Source of the DNA: Mycobacterium sp. Z3061
GTDB lineage: Bacteria > Actinomycetota > Actinomycetes > Mycobacteriales > Mycobacteriaceae
Assembly (NCBI RefSeq): GCF_031583025.1
Contig: NZ_CP134062.1
Coordinates: 5,615,234 to 5,679,233, forward strand
Reading direction: 5' to 3'
Length of the DNA: 64,000 nt
Position numbers and translations under genes: made by a program. Below the pieces are notes generated by a model that worked only from the letters and a program-made list of their open reading frames with translations, was not told the origin of the DNA and did not search any database. This document shows positions 33,453-42,399 of the stretch, in pieces; positions within the stretch are counted from its first letter, which is position 1; every line of letters begins with the position of its first letter.

Positions 33453-34106
33453 TCAGACCCAGCTGGCGCGACCGGCCCGGACCAGCGTCGAAGCCACCGA
33501 CCCGTACACCTCTTCGACCGTGATCGCCACCAACAGGTGGTCACGCCACCCGCGGTCGACCTCGAGGTAACGCCGCAGCAGGCCTTCTTCGCGAAAACCA
33601 TTCTTAGCCAGGACCGCCCGGCTGGCCGCGTTCTCCGGACGGACGGTGGCCTCCACCCGGTGCAGCATCACCGGGCCGAAGCAGTGGTCGAGCCCCAGCG
33701 CGACCGCGCCGGTGGCCACCCCGCCGCCGGTGTGCTCGCTGGACACCCAGTAGCCGATCCACGCAGACCGCAACGCCCCATGAGTGACATTGCCGATGGT
33801 CAGCTGTCCGCAGAACTGTCCGTCCAGTTCGATCACATAGGGCAGCATCCGCCCCTTGCGCGCCTCGGCGCGCAGCCCGGAACACACCGCTGGCCACGCG
33901 GCCACCGAGTGACGCACCGGCCAGTCGCCATCGGTGCTGGGCTCCCACGGCTCCAACTTCACCCGGTCCGCCAGCCGGATCCGGCTCCACTGCGCGCCGT
34001 CGCGCATCCGCACCGGCCGCAGCCGGATCACCCCGGCCGCCACCCGCAGTGGCCCCACGCTCATCGGCCAGCCGGGATGGCGGGAATTGGATCGCAACAG
34101 GTTCAC
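33453..34106 (-). CDS. rimJ: RimJ-type GNAT acetyltransferase (Rv0995 family)
   Basis: The product has 217 residues with the RimJ/RimL fold: LRPVRMRDGAQWSRIRLADR at the start, the strand-loop LPYVIELDGQFCGQLTIGNV, WIGYWVSSEHTGGGVATGAVALGLDHCF with the acetyl-CoA loop, and VRPENAASRAVLAKNGFREEGLLRRYLEV. RimJ in E. coli acetylates the N-terminus of ribosomal protein S5; the target in mycobacteria is not established. The gene lies 14 bp after moeA1/glp on the same strand, matching the M. tuberculosis order. Confidence 0.88.
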   Translation of the reverse strand: MNLLRSNSRHPGWPMSVGPLRVAAGVIRLRPVRMRDGAQWSRIRLADRVKLEPWEPSTDGDWPVRHSVAAWPAVCSGLRAEARKGRMLPYVIELDGQFCGQLTIGNVTHGALRSAWIGYWVSSEHTGGGVATGAVALGLDHCFGPVMLHRVEATVRPENAASRAVLAKNGFREEGLLRRYLEVDRGWRDHLLVAITVEEVYGSVASTLVRAGRASWV

Positions 34107-34120
34107 GAGCCGGGCCGCGC

Positions 34121-35401
34121 TCAGCCGTGCTGAGCCAGAAAGGCGACGTCGACGATTTCGCCGGTACGGATCTGCTCGGCTCCGCTGGGCACCACGACCA
34201 GACAGTTCGCCTCGGCCAGGGTTGCCAACAGGTGCGACGACGCCCCCGGCGCCCCGCCCAGCGCCTGGACCAGATATTCGCCGCTCTCCTGGTCACGCAT
34301 CAGTTGGCCGCGCAGAAAGCCCTTGCGCCCACCCACCGATGTGATCGGCGAAAGGGTGCGGGCCTGCACGATGCGACGCATCGGATGCCGCTTGCCCAGT
34401 GACAGCCGGATCAGCGGACGCACCATCACCTCGAAGACCACCAACGCGCTGACGGGGTTGGCCGGCAACAGAAACGTCGGCACGCCGTCGCGGCCGAGCT
34501 GCCCGAAGCCCTGCACCGAACCCGGGTGCATCGCGACACGCACCACCTCCATGTCACCGAGTTCGGACAGCACCGAACGAACCGCCTCGGCCGCCGCGCC
34601 GCCTACCCCGCCGGCGATCACCAGCACCTCGGCCCGGTTCAGCTGGCCCTCGACGATCTCGCCGAGTTCCTTCGGGTTATTGCTGACGATCCCCACCCGG
34701 TTGACCTCCGCCCCGGCATCGCGGGCCGCGGCCGCCAGCGCGTAGGAGTTCACGTCGTAGACCTGTCCGTTGCCGGGGCTGCGGGAGATGTCGACCAGCT
34801 CGCCACCGACCGCCATCACCGACACCCGCGGCCGCGGATGCACCAGCACCCGCTCGCGGCCGACCGCCGCCAGCAGTCCCACCTGCGCCGCGCCGATGAT
34901 CGTCCCGGAACGCACCGCCACATCACCGGGCTGCACGTCGTCACCTGCGCGCCGCACGTAAGCGCCCGATGGCGCTCCGCGCAGCACCCGGACCCGGTTC
35001 ATCCCGCCGTCGGTCCAGCGCAGCGGCAGCACGGCGTCGGCCAGGGTCGGCAGCGGCGCCCCGGTCTGCACCCGGGCGGCTTGGCGCGGCTGCAGTCGGC
35101 TCGGTGTGCGCGCCCCGGCCTCGATGGTCCCCATCACCGGCAGGGTCACCACCTCGCGGGCCTCCGCAATACCGTCCTCGCCGACGGCTTCCAGTGGGCC
35201 GGAGTCACCGACCCCGAGTACGTCGACGCTGCGCACCGCGTAACCGTCGATGGCGGCCTGGTCGAATCCTGGAAGCGGGCGTTCGGTCACCACCTCTTCG
35301 GCGCACAGCAGCCCCTGGGCTTCGGCGATCGCAACCTTGATCGGCCTGGGGGCCACCGCTGCTGCCGATATCCGTGCCTGTTGCTCCTCCACAGAACGCA
35401 C
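34121..35401 (-). CDS. moeA1: MoeA/gephyrin-like protein (MoeA1/Glp)
   Basis: This 426-residue protein has the complete MoeA fold. It starts RSVEEQQARISAAAVAPRP, has the active-site segment DQAAIDGYAVRS, VQTGAPLPTLADAVLP, the GGVGG-type loop IAGGVGGAAAEAV, and LPANPVSALVVFEV. MoeA inserts molybdenum into molybdopterin. This genomic neighbour of glpR corresponds to Glp of Corynebacterium, a MoeA-like protein that binds FtsZ, so a structural role in division is at least as likely as cofactor synthesis. The start is GTG 35401, with another GTG three codons on. It is followed closely by rimJ and preceded by galU on the same strand. Confidence 0.9.
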   Translation of the reverse strand: MRSVEEQQARISAAAVAPRPIKVAIAEAQGLLCAEEVVTERPLPGFDQAAIDGYAVRSVDVLGVGDSGPLEAVGEDGIAEAREVVTLPVMGTIEAGARTPSRLQPRQAARVQTGAPLPTLADAVLPLRWTDGGMNRVRVLRGAPSGAYVRRAGDDVQPGDVAVRSGTIIGAAQVGLLAAVGRERVLVHPRPRVSVMAVGGELVDISRSPGNGQVYDVNSYALAAAARDAGAEVNRVGIVSNNPKELGEIVEGQLNRAEVLVIAGGVGGAAAEAVRSVLSELGDMEVVRVAMHPGSVQGFGQLGRDGVPTFLLPANPVSALVVFEVMVRPLIRLSLGKRHPMRRIVQARTLSPITSVGGRKGFLRGQLMRDQESGEYLVQALGGAPGASSHLLATLAEANCLVVVPSGAEQIRTGEIVDVAFLAQHG

Positions 35402-35443
35402 AGTGCGCCTTCCTGCCGTCCAGCCAGGCGAACTGAGCCGCCG

Positions 35444-36355
35444 CTACTGTTCGGTCAGGCCCAATCGCGCCACCAACCACCGCCGCAGTTCCGGGCCGTA
35501 GTCGTCACGATCCAATGCAAAGTCAACCGCAGCCTTGAGGTAGCCGCCGGGATTTCCCAAGTCGTGTCGGGATCCGCGATGCACCACGACGTGGACCGGA
35601 TGGCCCTCGGAGATCAGCAATGCGATCGCGTCCGTCAGCTGCACTTCCCCGCCGGCGCCCCGGTCGATGCGGCGCAGTGCGTCGAAAATCGCGCGGTCCA
35701 GCACGTAGCGTCCGGCCGCCGCGAACAGCGACGGAGCGTCCTCCGATTTGGGCTTTTCGACCATGCCCTTGACCCGCAGCACGTCCTGGTTGCCGCCGCC
35801 GGGCACCGGTTCGACGTCGAAGACGCCGTAGGCGCTGATCTCCTCGGGCATCACCTCGATGGCGCACAACACCGTGCCGCCGTGCTCGGCCCGGACCTGT
35901 GCCATCGTCTCCAGCACACCGGTGGGCAACACCAGGTCGTCGGGCAGCAGCACCATGACCGCGTCCTCGTCGGCCGCCAGGGTGGGCTCCACACAGCTGA
36001 TCGCGTGGCCCAGCCCGAGCGGTTCGGCCTGCACCACGGACTCGACCTTGATCAGCGCCGGAGCGCGGCGGACCTTGGCCAGCATGGCCTTCTTGCCGCG
36101 GGCCTCCAGGGTGCCCTCGAGCACCAGGTCCTCGACGAAGTGCGCGACGACGCCGTCCTTGCCCTCGGAGGTGATGATCACCAGACGCTCGGCGCCGGCG
36201 TCGGCGGCTTCGGCGGCGACCAGCTCGATACCGGGGGTGTCGACGACGGGCAGCAGCTCTTTCGGCACGGTCTTGGTCGCGGGGAGAAAACGCGTCCCCA
36301 AGCCGGCGGCGGGAACAATCGCCGTGAACGGAATCGGGATCTCTGGGCGTGACAT
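35444..36355 (-). CDS. galU: UTP-glucose-1-phosphate uridylyltransferase
   Basis: GalU makes UDP-glucose from UTP and glucose-1-phosphate for wall polysaccharides, glycolipids and trehalose. The 303-residue product has the nucleotide-binding signature AAGLGTRFLPATKTVPKELLP near the N-terminus, followed by DTPGIELVAAEAADAGAERLVI, LGLGHAISCVEP, the metal-binding VMVLLPDDLVLP, and MVEKPKSEDAPSL. Length is typical. It leads the minus-strand group galU-moeA1-rimJ-glpR and diverges from the 5-formyltetrahydrofolate cyclo-ligase gene, so 36356-36443 holds two outward promoters. Confidence 0.95.
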   Translation of the reverse strand: MSRPEIPIPFTAIVPAAGLGTRFLPATKTVPKELLPVVDTPGIELVAAEAADAGAERLVIITSEGKDGVVAHFVEDLVLEGTLEARGKKAMLAKVRRAPALIKVESVVQAEPLGLGHAISCVEPTLAADEDAVMVLLPDDLVLPTGVLETMAQVRAEHGGTVLCAIEVMPEEISAYGVFDVEPVPGGGNQDVLRVKGMVEKPKSEDAPSLFAAAGRYVLDRAIFDALRRIDRGAGGEVQLTDAIALLISEGHPVHVVVHRGSRHDLGNPGGYLKAAVDFALDRDDYGPELRRWLVARLGLTEQ

Positions 36356-36443
36356 CGGTTCTCACCATAGCCTTATCGGCCGCACACAAACCTGCTGGCG
36401 GGGAGAACGTGCGGGCTGCGGATGTTCTGACATCGTTGAAGCC

Positions 36444-37037
36444 ATGGCAACCGCGGGCAAATCGGCGTTGCGGGACCGATTGGTCGCCGCGCGCCGCGGC
36501 ATTGACGACGACGTTCGCGCCGCCGAGGCACAGCTGCTGACCGAGCACTTGGAGCAGGTGGAAATAGCTGCCGGGACGGTGTGCGCGTACGTCCCGGTGG
36601 GTTCGGAGCCCGGGTCGACGGCCATGCTCGATGTGTTGCTGCGCCGCGCCGGCCGGGTCCTGTTGCCGGTGGCGCGCGTTGGCGCCGGCGACACGCCGCT
36701 CCCCCTGCAATGGGGCGAGTACCGCCACGGTCAGCTGGTGGCGGCGCGCTGGGGATTGCTGGAACCACCGCGACCCTGGTTGCCGGCGTCGATGCTGGGC
36801 GAGGCCGCTTTGGTGCTGCTGCCTGCGCTCGCGGTCGACCGCCGTGGTGTGCGGCTGGGCCGCGGGCGCGGCTTCTATGACCGCTCCCTGTCGGTCCGGG
36901 ACCCCCAGGCGCGTCTGGTGGCGATCGTGCGGGACACCGAACTGGTGGACGAGTTGCCGTCGGAGCCGCATGACGTGCCGATGACCCACGCACTCACCCC
37001 GGGACGTGGGCTGATTGCGCTGCCGACCCGGGAATGA
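36444..37037 (+). CDS. 5-formyltetrahydrofolate cyclo-ligase
   Basis: This enzyme (MTHFS) converts 5-formyltetrahydrofolate to 5,10-methenyltetrahydrofolate with ATP, returning stored folate to one-carbon metabolism. From ATG 36444 it has 197 residues: MATAGKSALRDRLVAARRG with the substrate-binding basic residues, VCAYVPVGSEPG, LLPALAVDRRGVRLGRGRGFYDR, which is the family's ATP/folate signature, and the C-terminal VDELPSEPHDVPMTHALTP. A much longer open frame to 35859 covers galU antisense and is not real. It corresponds to Rv0992c and is followed by the CIRCE-controlled ruc gene. Confidence 0.93.
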   Translation: MATAGKSALRDRLVAARRGIDDDVRAAEAQLLTEHLEQVEIAAGTVCAYVPVGSEPGSTAMLDVLLRRAGRVLLPVARVGAGDTPLPLQWGEYRHGQLVAARWGLLEPPRPWLPASMLGEAALVLLPALAVDRRGVRLGRGRGFYDRSLSVRDPQARLVAIVRDTELVDELPSEPHDVPMTHALTPGRGLIALPTRE

Positions 37038-37056
37038 TCGCCATCACGTGGCGGTT

Positions 37057-37083
37057 CTAGCACTTGAAACGGTAGAGTGCTAA
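37057..37083 (+). promoter_or_regulatory. CIRCE element (HrcA operator)
   Basis: CTAGCACTT, nine spacer bases, GAGTGCTAA: the right arm is perfect against the CIRCE consensus (TTAGCACTC-N9-GAGTGCTAA) and the left arm matches seven of nine. It stands 29 bp before the ruc start codon. HrcA represses groE-type genes through this site, and in M. tuberculosis the ruc homologue Rv0991c and Rv0990c are reported members of the HrcA regulon. Confidence 0.9.
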
Positions 37084-37112
37084 TTCAGACTTAACATCAT
37101 CCGGAGGTTTTT

Positions 37113-37454
37113 GTGCCGACGTACAGCTACGTGTGCACCGAATGCGGAGACCGCTTCGACAAGGTGCAAGCCTTCACCGAGGACGCGCTGACCACCTGCG
37201 AAAAGTGCTCTGGGCGGCTGCGCAAGCTGTTCAACTCGGTTGGAGTCGTGTTCAAAGGCAGCGGCTTCTACCGCACCGACAGCCGCGAGGCAGGAAAGCA
37301 AGACAAGAGTTCCAGCAACGGCTCGTCCTCGAATTCCGGGAATTCCGGCTCGGGCGAATCGAGTTCGGGTTCGACGTCCAGCGAGAGCAAGTCGTCGGGC
37401 TCGAGCGAGAAGGCCAGTAGCAGCACTGCTTCCACCGCTGCCGCGTCCAGCTAG
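37113..37454 (+). CDS. ruc: FmdB-type zinc-ribbon redox-regulated chaperone (Ruc, Rv0991c family)
   Basis: GTG 37113 follows CCGGAGG, a strong ribosome-binding site. The first 60 residues are an FmdB zinc ribbon with Cys pairs in YVCTECGDRFD and TTCEKCSGRLRK, and the remaining half is a disordered Ser/Gly/Glu-rich tail. In M. tuberculosis this protein was shown to be a chaperone switched on by oxidation of the zinc-binding cysteines, working with the Hsp70 system. The CIRCE element upstream indicates heat-shock control by HrcA. Total length is 113 residues. Confidence 0.92.
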   Translation: MPTYSYVCTECGDRFDKVQAFTEDALTTCEKCSGRLRKLFNSVGVVFKGSGFYRTDSREAGKQDKSSSNGSSSNSGNSGSGESSSGSTSSESKSSGSSEKASSSTASTAAASS

Positions 37455-37516
37455 TTATCCACAGGCGCCAGTCGCGCCGGCAACGACCGCTGCTCCCCCA
37501 CGCCTACCGTGACTGC

Positions 37517-38185
37517 GTGCGGGAACCATCGCTGAATCCGACCCTGATCAGTCGTGTCGCAGCAGCGTGCCGTCCGGACTGGACCAGGACCGTCCTGGCC
37601 CGGCGGGTCGCCGCGGGCGGGCTGGTGGTGCTGGCCGGCATCGCTGCGCTGCGCTCCGACCCTGAGGGTGACCGCGTCGACGTGGTGGTGACCGCCCGCG
37701 ACCTCGGTTCCGGCACCGCCCTGACTGACGCCGATGTGCGAGTCGAAAAGCGCTCGGCCACAACGGTTCCCGAGGGATCGACGACAGACCCCGGTCGGGT
37801 GCTCGGTGCGACGCTGGCGGGTCCGGCACGCCGCGGCGAGGTCCTCACCGACGTCCGGTTACTGAGCAGCCGACTGGCCGAGTCGACCGCCGGCCCCGGG
37901 GCCCGGATCGTGCCCCTGCATCTGGCCGACGGCGCGCTGATCGACCTGGTCCGGGTCGGCGACGTCGTCGACGTGCTGGCCGCCCCGGCCGGTGAGGTTC
38001 AGCAACCCGGCCCGGCTCTCAGCAAGGTGATCGCCACCGATGCCGTGGTGGTGCTCGTGTCGGCCAAGGAGAAGCTACGGTCCGGCGAGTCGGACCGCGT
38101 AGTCTTGGTTGCGCTGCCGGCTCGCGTGGCGAACACGGTGGCTGGCTCGGCGCTAGGTCAGACGGTCACCCTCACCTTGCACTGA
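37517..38185 (+). CDS. SAF-domain protein (Rv0990c-like)
   Basis: GTG 37517 opens a 222-residue product with one N-terminal membrane helix ([15 protein letters not shown]) and an outer SAF domain: [49 protein letters not shown], and a CpaB/RcpC-like continuation [27 protein letters not shown] domains occur in flagellar and pilus assembly proteins and in antifreeze-like enzymes. No tad/pilus genes are near. Position after ruc matches Rv0990c, so it may share the heat-shock transcript (63-bp gap, no clear terminator). Confidence 0.8.
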   Translation: MREPSLNPTLISRVAAACRPDWTRTVLARRVAAGGLVVLAGIAALRSDPEGDRVDVVVTARDLGSGTALTDADVRVEKRSATTVPEGSTTDPGRVLGATLAGPARRGEVLTDVRLLSSRLAESTAGPGARIVPLHLADGALIDLVRVGDVVDVLAAPAGEVQQPGPALSKVIATDAVVVLVSAKEKLRSGESDRVVLVALPARVANTVAGSALGQTVTLTLH

Positions 38186-38249
38186 GTACCCGGCCACCGC
38201 TGAGCACGTGATCGGCAGCAAAGCCTGTCCGATCAAGAAGGGACATCCC

Positions 38250-38714
38250 ATGCTCAAAGGGTTCAAGGAGTTTCTCTCGCGGGGCAACATCGTCGATCTC
38301 TCGATAGCGGTGGTCATCGGGGCGGCGTTCACGACCTTGGTCAAAAGTTTCACCGATGGCGTCGTCAACCCGTTGGTGAGCTCGATCGGCATGGACAAGA
38401 ATGAGGAGCACGGCATCTTGAAACAACAGATCCCGGGCACCAATCAGTTCATCAACCTCAATGACGTGCTGTCGGCCGCCATCAACTTCATCCTGGTCGC
38501 CGCGGTGCTGTATTTCCTGATCGTGCTGCCCTACAGCAAGCTGCGCAAGAAGGGCGAGGTCGAGCAGGCCGACGACGCGCAGGTAGTCCTGCTCGAAGAG
38601 ATCCGCGACCTGCTCGCGCAGACCAACGGCAGTTCCTCGGGCAGGCACGGCGGCTCGCCGGCATCCGTGCCGCTGTCAGCCCCGCCGGAACACGGGCCCC
38701 GCGCCGAGAGCTGA
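38250..38714 (+). CDS. mscL: Large-conductance mechanosensitive channel
   Basis: MscL opens when membrane tension rises and releases solutes during osmotic downshock. From ATG 38250, with GAAGGG upstream, the product has 154 residues. It shows the N-terminal amphipathic helix [16 protein letters not shown], the pore-lining helix ([18 protein letters not shown]), a periplasmic loop, the second helix [19 protein letters not shown], and a charged cytoplasmic tail that is longer and more Ser/Gly/Pro-rich than in E. coli. The homopentamer sits in the inner membrane. It is convergent with moaB2, with only 7 bp between stops. Confidence 0.96.
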   Translation: MLKGFKEFLSRGNIVDLSIAVVIGAAFTTLVKSFTDGVVNPLVSSIGMDKNEEHGILKQQIPGTNQFINLNDVLSAAINFILVAAVLYFLIVLPYSKLRKKGEVEQADDAQVVLLEEIRDLLAQTNGSSSGRHGGSPASVPLSAPPEHGPRAES

Positions 38715-38721
38715 GCCCGCC

Positions 38722-39270
38722 TCAGATCTCGAGGCTCGACAGCTGGCCGATGATGTGCGCGGCCAGCGGGTTGAGCGTCGCCATCCCGTCGCGCACGGCG
38801 TAACGGGAGCCGGCCAGGTTCACTACCAGCGTGCTGCCGGAGACCCCGGCCAGCCCACGTGACAGGCCGGCGTCGGTGATGCCCGCGGACAGCCCCGAGG
38901 CGCGGATGGCTTCGGCAATGCCGAGGATTTCCCGGTCCAGGATGTCGCGGGTGGCTTCCGGAGTGACGTCGCGCGGCGTCACCCCGGTGCCGCCGACCGA
39001 CACCACCAGGTCCACCCCGCCGATCACGGCGGTGTTCAACGCGTTTCGGATCTCGACCTCGTCAGCCTCGACCGCCACCACACCGTCCACCACGAACCCG
39101 GCTTCGGTGAGCAACTCGGTGACCAACGGACCGCTGTGGTCCTCGTCGCCGTGCGCAGTCCGGTCGTCGACGACTACGACGAGTGCCCGCCCGACTACCA
39201 ACTCCGCGCCCTGTTCCACGGGTACAACCGTATATCCGAGGTCGGACAGCTGCCCTTCGACCTTCATCAA
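38722..39270 (-). CDS. moaB2: Molybdopterin adenylyltransferase-like MoaB2
   Basis: The product of 182 residues has the MoaB/MogA fold: ALVVVVDDRTAHGDEDHSGPLV, the hallmark VVSVGGTGVTPRDVTPEAT, and GSTLVVNLAGSRYAV with the final HIIGQLSS. MogA/MoaB enzymes adenylate molybdopterin before metal insertion; M. tuberculosis MoaB2 is reported to bind SigE and to aid stress signalling. Its ATG overlaps the pepD stop (ATGA), placing it in the mprA-mprB-pepD-moaB2 cluster, consistent with that stress link. Confidence 0.92.
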   Translation of the reverse strand: MMKVEGQLSDLGYTVVPVEQGAELVVGRALVVVVDDRTAHGDEDHSGPLVTELLTEAGFVVDGVVAVEADEVEIRNALNTAVIGGVDLVVSVGGTGVTPRDVTPEATRDILDREILGIAEAIRASGLSAGITDAGLSRGLAGVSGSTLVVNLAGSRYAVRDGMATLNPLAAHIIGQLSSLEI

Positions 39271-40736
39271 CTGTCCGCCTTCCCGAGCGTGACCTGCACC
39301 GTGCGGTTGCCACCGGCAGGATCCTGGAATGTCAGCGCCACCTTGTCGCCGGGCGCCTTGGAACGCACCGCGGCGACGAGCGCATCGGCACTGTTGATCG
39401 GACGGTCGTCGACCTTGGTCACGACGACGCCCTTCGGGACGCCCGCGTTGGCGGCCGCGCCGTTGCCCACGACCTCCATCACCTTGGCGCCGGGGACACC
39501 CTTGTCGGTGGTCACCTGCACCCCGAGGGAAGCGTGTGTTGCCTTGCCGGTGCTGATCAGTTCGTCGGCGATGCGCTTGGCCTGGTCGACGGGGATCGCG
39601 AAGCCCAGACCGATGGAGCCGCTCTGCGCGTCGCCGGAATCGGCCCCCAATGTGGCGATGGCCGAGTTGATGCCGACCAGTTGCGAGTTCATGTTGACCA
39701 GCGCGCCACCGGAGTTACCGGGGTTGATCGCGGCGTCGGTCTGAACGGCGTCCAGCACGGTGTTCTGGTTGCCGGCCTCACCGGTCGTCGAGACGGGCCG
39801 GTTGAGCGCGCTGACGATGCCGGTGGTCACGGTGCCGGCCAGGCCCAGCGGAGAACCGATGGCCACCACCGGTTGGCCGACCTTCAGGCCCGCCGAGGAC
39901 CCCATCGCGATCGGCGTGAGGCCGGAGGCGCCCTGCACCTTGACCACCGCGATGTCGCTGGTCGGGTCGGCCCCGACCACGGTGAACGTCGAGGTGCGGC
40001 CGTCGTAGAACGTCACCGTCGTTTTCGGCGGCGGACTTCCGGCCGGCGGCTTGGCGGCGGCGGCGACGACGTGGTTGTTGGTCAGGATCAGCCCGTCGGC
40101 CGACAGGATGACACCGGAGCCCTCTTCGGACTGCCGGCCCAGGTCGGTTTCCAGCATGACGACGCTGGGCACCACCTTCGAAGCGACCTGCTCCACCGAA
40201 CCCGGCGGCATGTTGGCCGCCGGGACACTCGGTGCTCCACCCGAAGCCGCGGTGGTGCCGTGGCCGGTGCTGGATTGGTGACCCAGTTCGACGACCGTCG
40301 CGGCCGCGCCACCGATGCCGGCGGAGACCACCGCGATAGCAAGCGCGCCGAAGATCAACCCGGCCGAGCGCCGCCGCCGCGGCGGCGGCGGTGACATGGG
40401 CGCCATCATCGGCGGCATCGGCCCGGGACCGGGCGGAATCGGACCGCCGCCGGTACCGCCCGGAATCGGCCGGGCGCCGGTACCGCCGGGAATCTGGCCC
40501 GCACCGGTACTGCCCGGAATCGGACCGGACCCGGTGTTGCCGGGTATGGGGCCAGCCCCGGTGCCACTGAGCGGGTCGTACGAGGAGCGGTACTGCTGCT
40601 GGGGCTGGTACCGCCAGTCGAACTGCTGGTTGTAGCTCTGCTGCCCCTGGGCATAGGCGGGCGGTGCCGGCTGACCAGGCGTGGCACCGTATCCCGGCTG
40701 CTGCGGCGGTGGCGAATACCTCGGGTGATTCGTCAT
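39267..40736 (-). CDS. pepD: HtrA-like serine protease PepD
   Basis: The 489-residue protease has a Pro/Gly/Gln-rich cytoplasmic head, one membrane helix (SAGLIFGALAIAVVSAGIG) and an outer trypsin-like domain with His in LTNNHVVAAA, Asp in PTSDIAVVKV and Ser in NPGNSGGALVN. A C-terminal PDZ domain (GVQVTTDKGVPGAKVMEVV to DRPINSADALVAAV) follows. It degrades misfolded envelope proteins and feeds back on MprAB/SigE signalling in M. tuberculosis. The head contains five tandem GTGxGPIPG-like repeats at residues 58-105. The gene lies 115 bp downstream of mprB and overlaps moaB2 by four bases. Confidence 0.95.
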   Translation of the reverse strand: MTNHPRYSPPPQQPGYGATPGQPAPPAYAQGQQSYNQQFDWRYQPQQQYRSSYDPLSGTGAGPIPGNTGSGPIPGSTGAGQIPGGTGARPIPGGTGGGPIPPGPGPMPPMMAPMSPPPPRRRRSAGLIFGALAIAVVSAGIGGAAATVVELGHQSSTGHGTTAASGGAPSVPAANMPPGSVEQVASKVVPSVVMLETDLGRQSEEGSGVILSADGLILTNNHVVAAAAKPPAGSPPPKTTVTFYDGRTSTFTVVGADPTSDIAVVKVQGASGLTPIAMGSSAGLKVGQPVVAIGSPLGLAGTVTTGIVSALNRPVSTTGEAGNQNTVLDAVQTDAAINPGNSGGALVNMNSQLVGINSAIATLGADSGDAQSGSIGLGFAIPVDQAKRIADELISTGKATHASLGVQVTTDKGVPGAKVMEVVGNGAAANAGVPKGVVVTKVDDRPINSADALVAAVRSKAPGDKVALTFQDPAGGNRTVQVTLGKADS

Positions 40737-40851
40737 GTCGCTAAAACGTTCTTCCTCTACCTTGGGGGCTTACTTCAAGCCGACTCGACCACGCGTTGCT
40801 TGCATGGCGCTGATTTTCAACCCTAACTGTCAACTACCTTGCTTGCGCGGA

Positions 40852-42399
40852 CTAAGAATCGACTGAGATGACATTCGTGGATCCCCGTGAGTTTGCGCTG
40901 TCACCCGTACCTCTAACGGAGTTCCCCCGCGTGTCGGTTCCCGCGTCACGCTCCGCGACGACGACCGACGACGGGTGCGCCGTTCCCGGCATCGGGCGCC
41001 CGGGTAACAGCACGTAGATCGACGTTCCCGGCGGTTGGCCGCCCGGTTCGGTGTCCTCCACGCGCAACGACCCCCCGTGGTTGAGCACGACCTGTTTGAC
41101 GATCGCCAGGCCCAGACCAGAACCGGGCATGGCCCGCGCCGACGTCGAGCGGTAGAAGCGTTCGAACACCAGGCGCCGTTCCTGCGGCGGAATGCCCGGC
41201 CCCCGATCCGACACCACCAACTCGGCGTGGGACGGATCGAGTTGGCGGAGCGTGACACCGACATGCCCGCCGGTCGGACTCCACTTGGCCGCGTTGTCCA
41301 TCAGGTTCAGCGCCGCGCGCGACAACCCCGCGGAGTCGCCGTACACCTGCCAGCCGATCACGTCGACGTCAAAGTGAATGTCGTTGCGGCGCCGGCGGAC
41401 TCGCTCCAGACTCCGGTCGATGACGTCGGCCATGTCCACCGGTTCGTGCACCGCGTGGCCGGCGTCCCCCCGGGTGAGGTCGACGAGGTCGCCGACCAAC
41501 GTGGACAATTCCTCAATCTGCGCGATCACGTCCGCCTGCAGGTCGACCATCTCCTGCTCCGGTAGCCGCGGCGCGCCGGGCGCCATCGAGGCCATCAGCA
41601 GTTCGACGTTGGTGCGTAAGGATGTCAGCGGCGTGCGCAGTTCGTGTCCGGCATCGGTGACCAGCCGCGCCTGGCGTTCCCGGGATTCGGCCAGCGCCCG
41701 CAGCATCAGGTTGAACGCCTCGGTGAGCCGCGCCAGTTCGTCGCTGCCGAAGACCGGAATGGGGCGCAGGTCGTCTGTTCGGGCAACCCGCTCGGCGGCT
41801 TCAGTGAGGCGACCGACCGGGCGTAGCCCCGCCCGGGTCACCATCCCACCGGCGACGGCGGCGATCGCGACACCCACCCCGCCGACCATCAGCAGCACGA
41901 AGCGCAATTTGCCCATGACGTGTTCGGTGGGCTTGAGGCTCTTGGAGATCAGCAGGGAGCTGCCGTTGTTCAGGTGTATCGCCAGCACTCGCTGGTCGGC
42001 GGCGGTGCGCCGGGACATGAACAGCTCACCGCGGATGACGGCCTTCTCCGGCGAGCCCACCGGCAGGGTCTGGCCCGGTTGGTTGGCGGTATAGATCGAC
42101 TTTCCCGGGTTCACCAGCATCGCGTTGACGTCGGAATACGCCGTGCCCTCGATGGCCTTACCCGGATCGGCCGCCAGCGAACCGCTGGCGATCAACAATT
42201 GCGCCCGGCTCTGCAGCTGGTTGTCGATGTCGCTGTAGAGGGCGGCGGAGATCACCGCGTAGACGGCCAGCGACATCAGGACCACAACCATCGCCACCAT
42301 CGACATCGCCAGCAGCATGACCCGCCATCGCAGCGACAACGAGCTGGTCGCCCGCAGCGGTGCGCGGCCGGCCCGGTCAGGGCGGCGGAACCAGGTCAT
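40852..42399 (-). CDS. mprB: Sensor histidine kinase MprB
   Basis: MprB senses envelope stress and phosphorylates MprA. The 515-residue protein has membrane helices at about 26-50 and 165-187 flanking an outer sensor domain, a HAMP linker, and the phospho-acceptor His252 in VTDAGHELRTPLTSLR. The ATP-binding lid follows: NLMDNAAKWSPTGG (N box), VSDRGPGIPPQERRLVFERF and GSGLGLAIVKQVV. About 45 disordered residues form the C-terminus. Its ATG overlaps the mprA stop (TGATG), ensuring coupled synthesis of the pair. Confidence 0.96.
   Translation of the reverse strand: MTWFRRPDRAGRAPLRATSSLSLRWRVMLLAMSMVAMVVVLMSLAVYAVISAALYSDIDNQLQSRAQLLIASGSLAADPGKAIEGTAYSDVNAMLVNPGKSIYTANQPGQTLPVGSPEKAVIRGELFMSRRTAADQRVLAIHLNNGSSLLISKSLKPTEHVMGKLRFVLLMVGGVGVAIAAVAGGMVTRAGLRPVGRLTEAAERVARTDDLRPIPVFGSDELARLTEAFNLMLRALAESRERQARLVTDAGHELRTPLTSLRTNVELLMASMAPGAPRLPEQEMVDLQADVIAQIEELSTLVGDLVDLTRGDAGHAVHEPVDMADVIDRSLERVRRRRNDIHFDVDVIGWQVYGDSAGLSRAALNLMDNAAKWSPTGGHVGVTLRQLDPSHAELVVSDRGPGIPPQERRLVFERFYRSTSARAMPGSGLGLAIVKQVVLNHGGSLRVEDTEPGGQPPGTSIYVLLPGRPMPGTAHPSSVVVAERDAGTDTRGNSVRGTGDSANSRGSTNVISVDS

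Noticed and set aside
34526..36352. 608-codon plus-strand open frame
   Set aside because: It lies antisense to moeA1 and galU, which are well supported; His/Arg/Gln-rich composition is that of a shadow frame in GC-rich DNA.
39183..40394. 403-codon plus-strand open frame
   Set aside because: It is antisense to pepD, Arg/Gly/His-rich and without recognisable structure.
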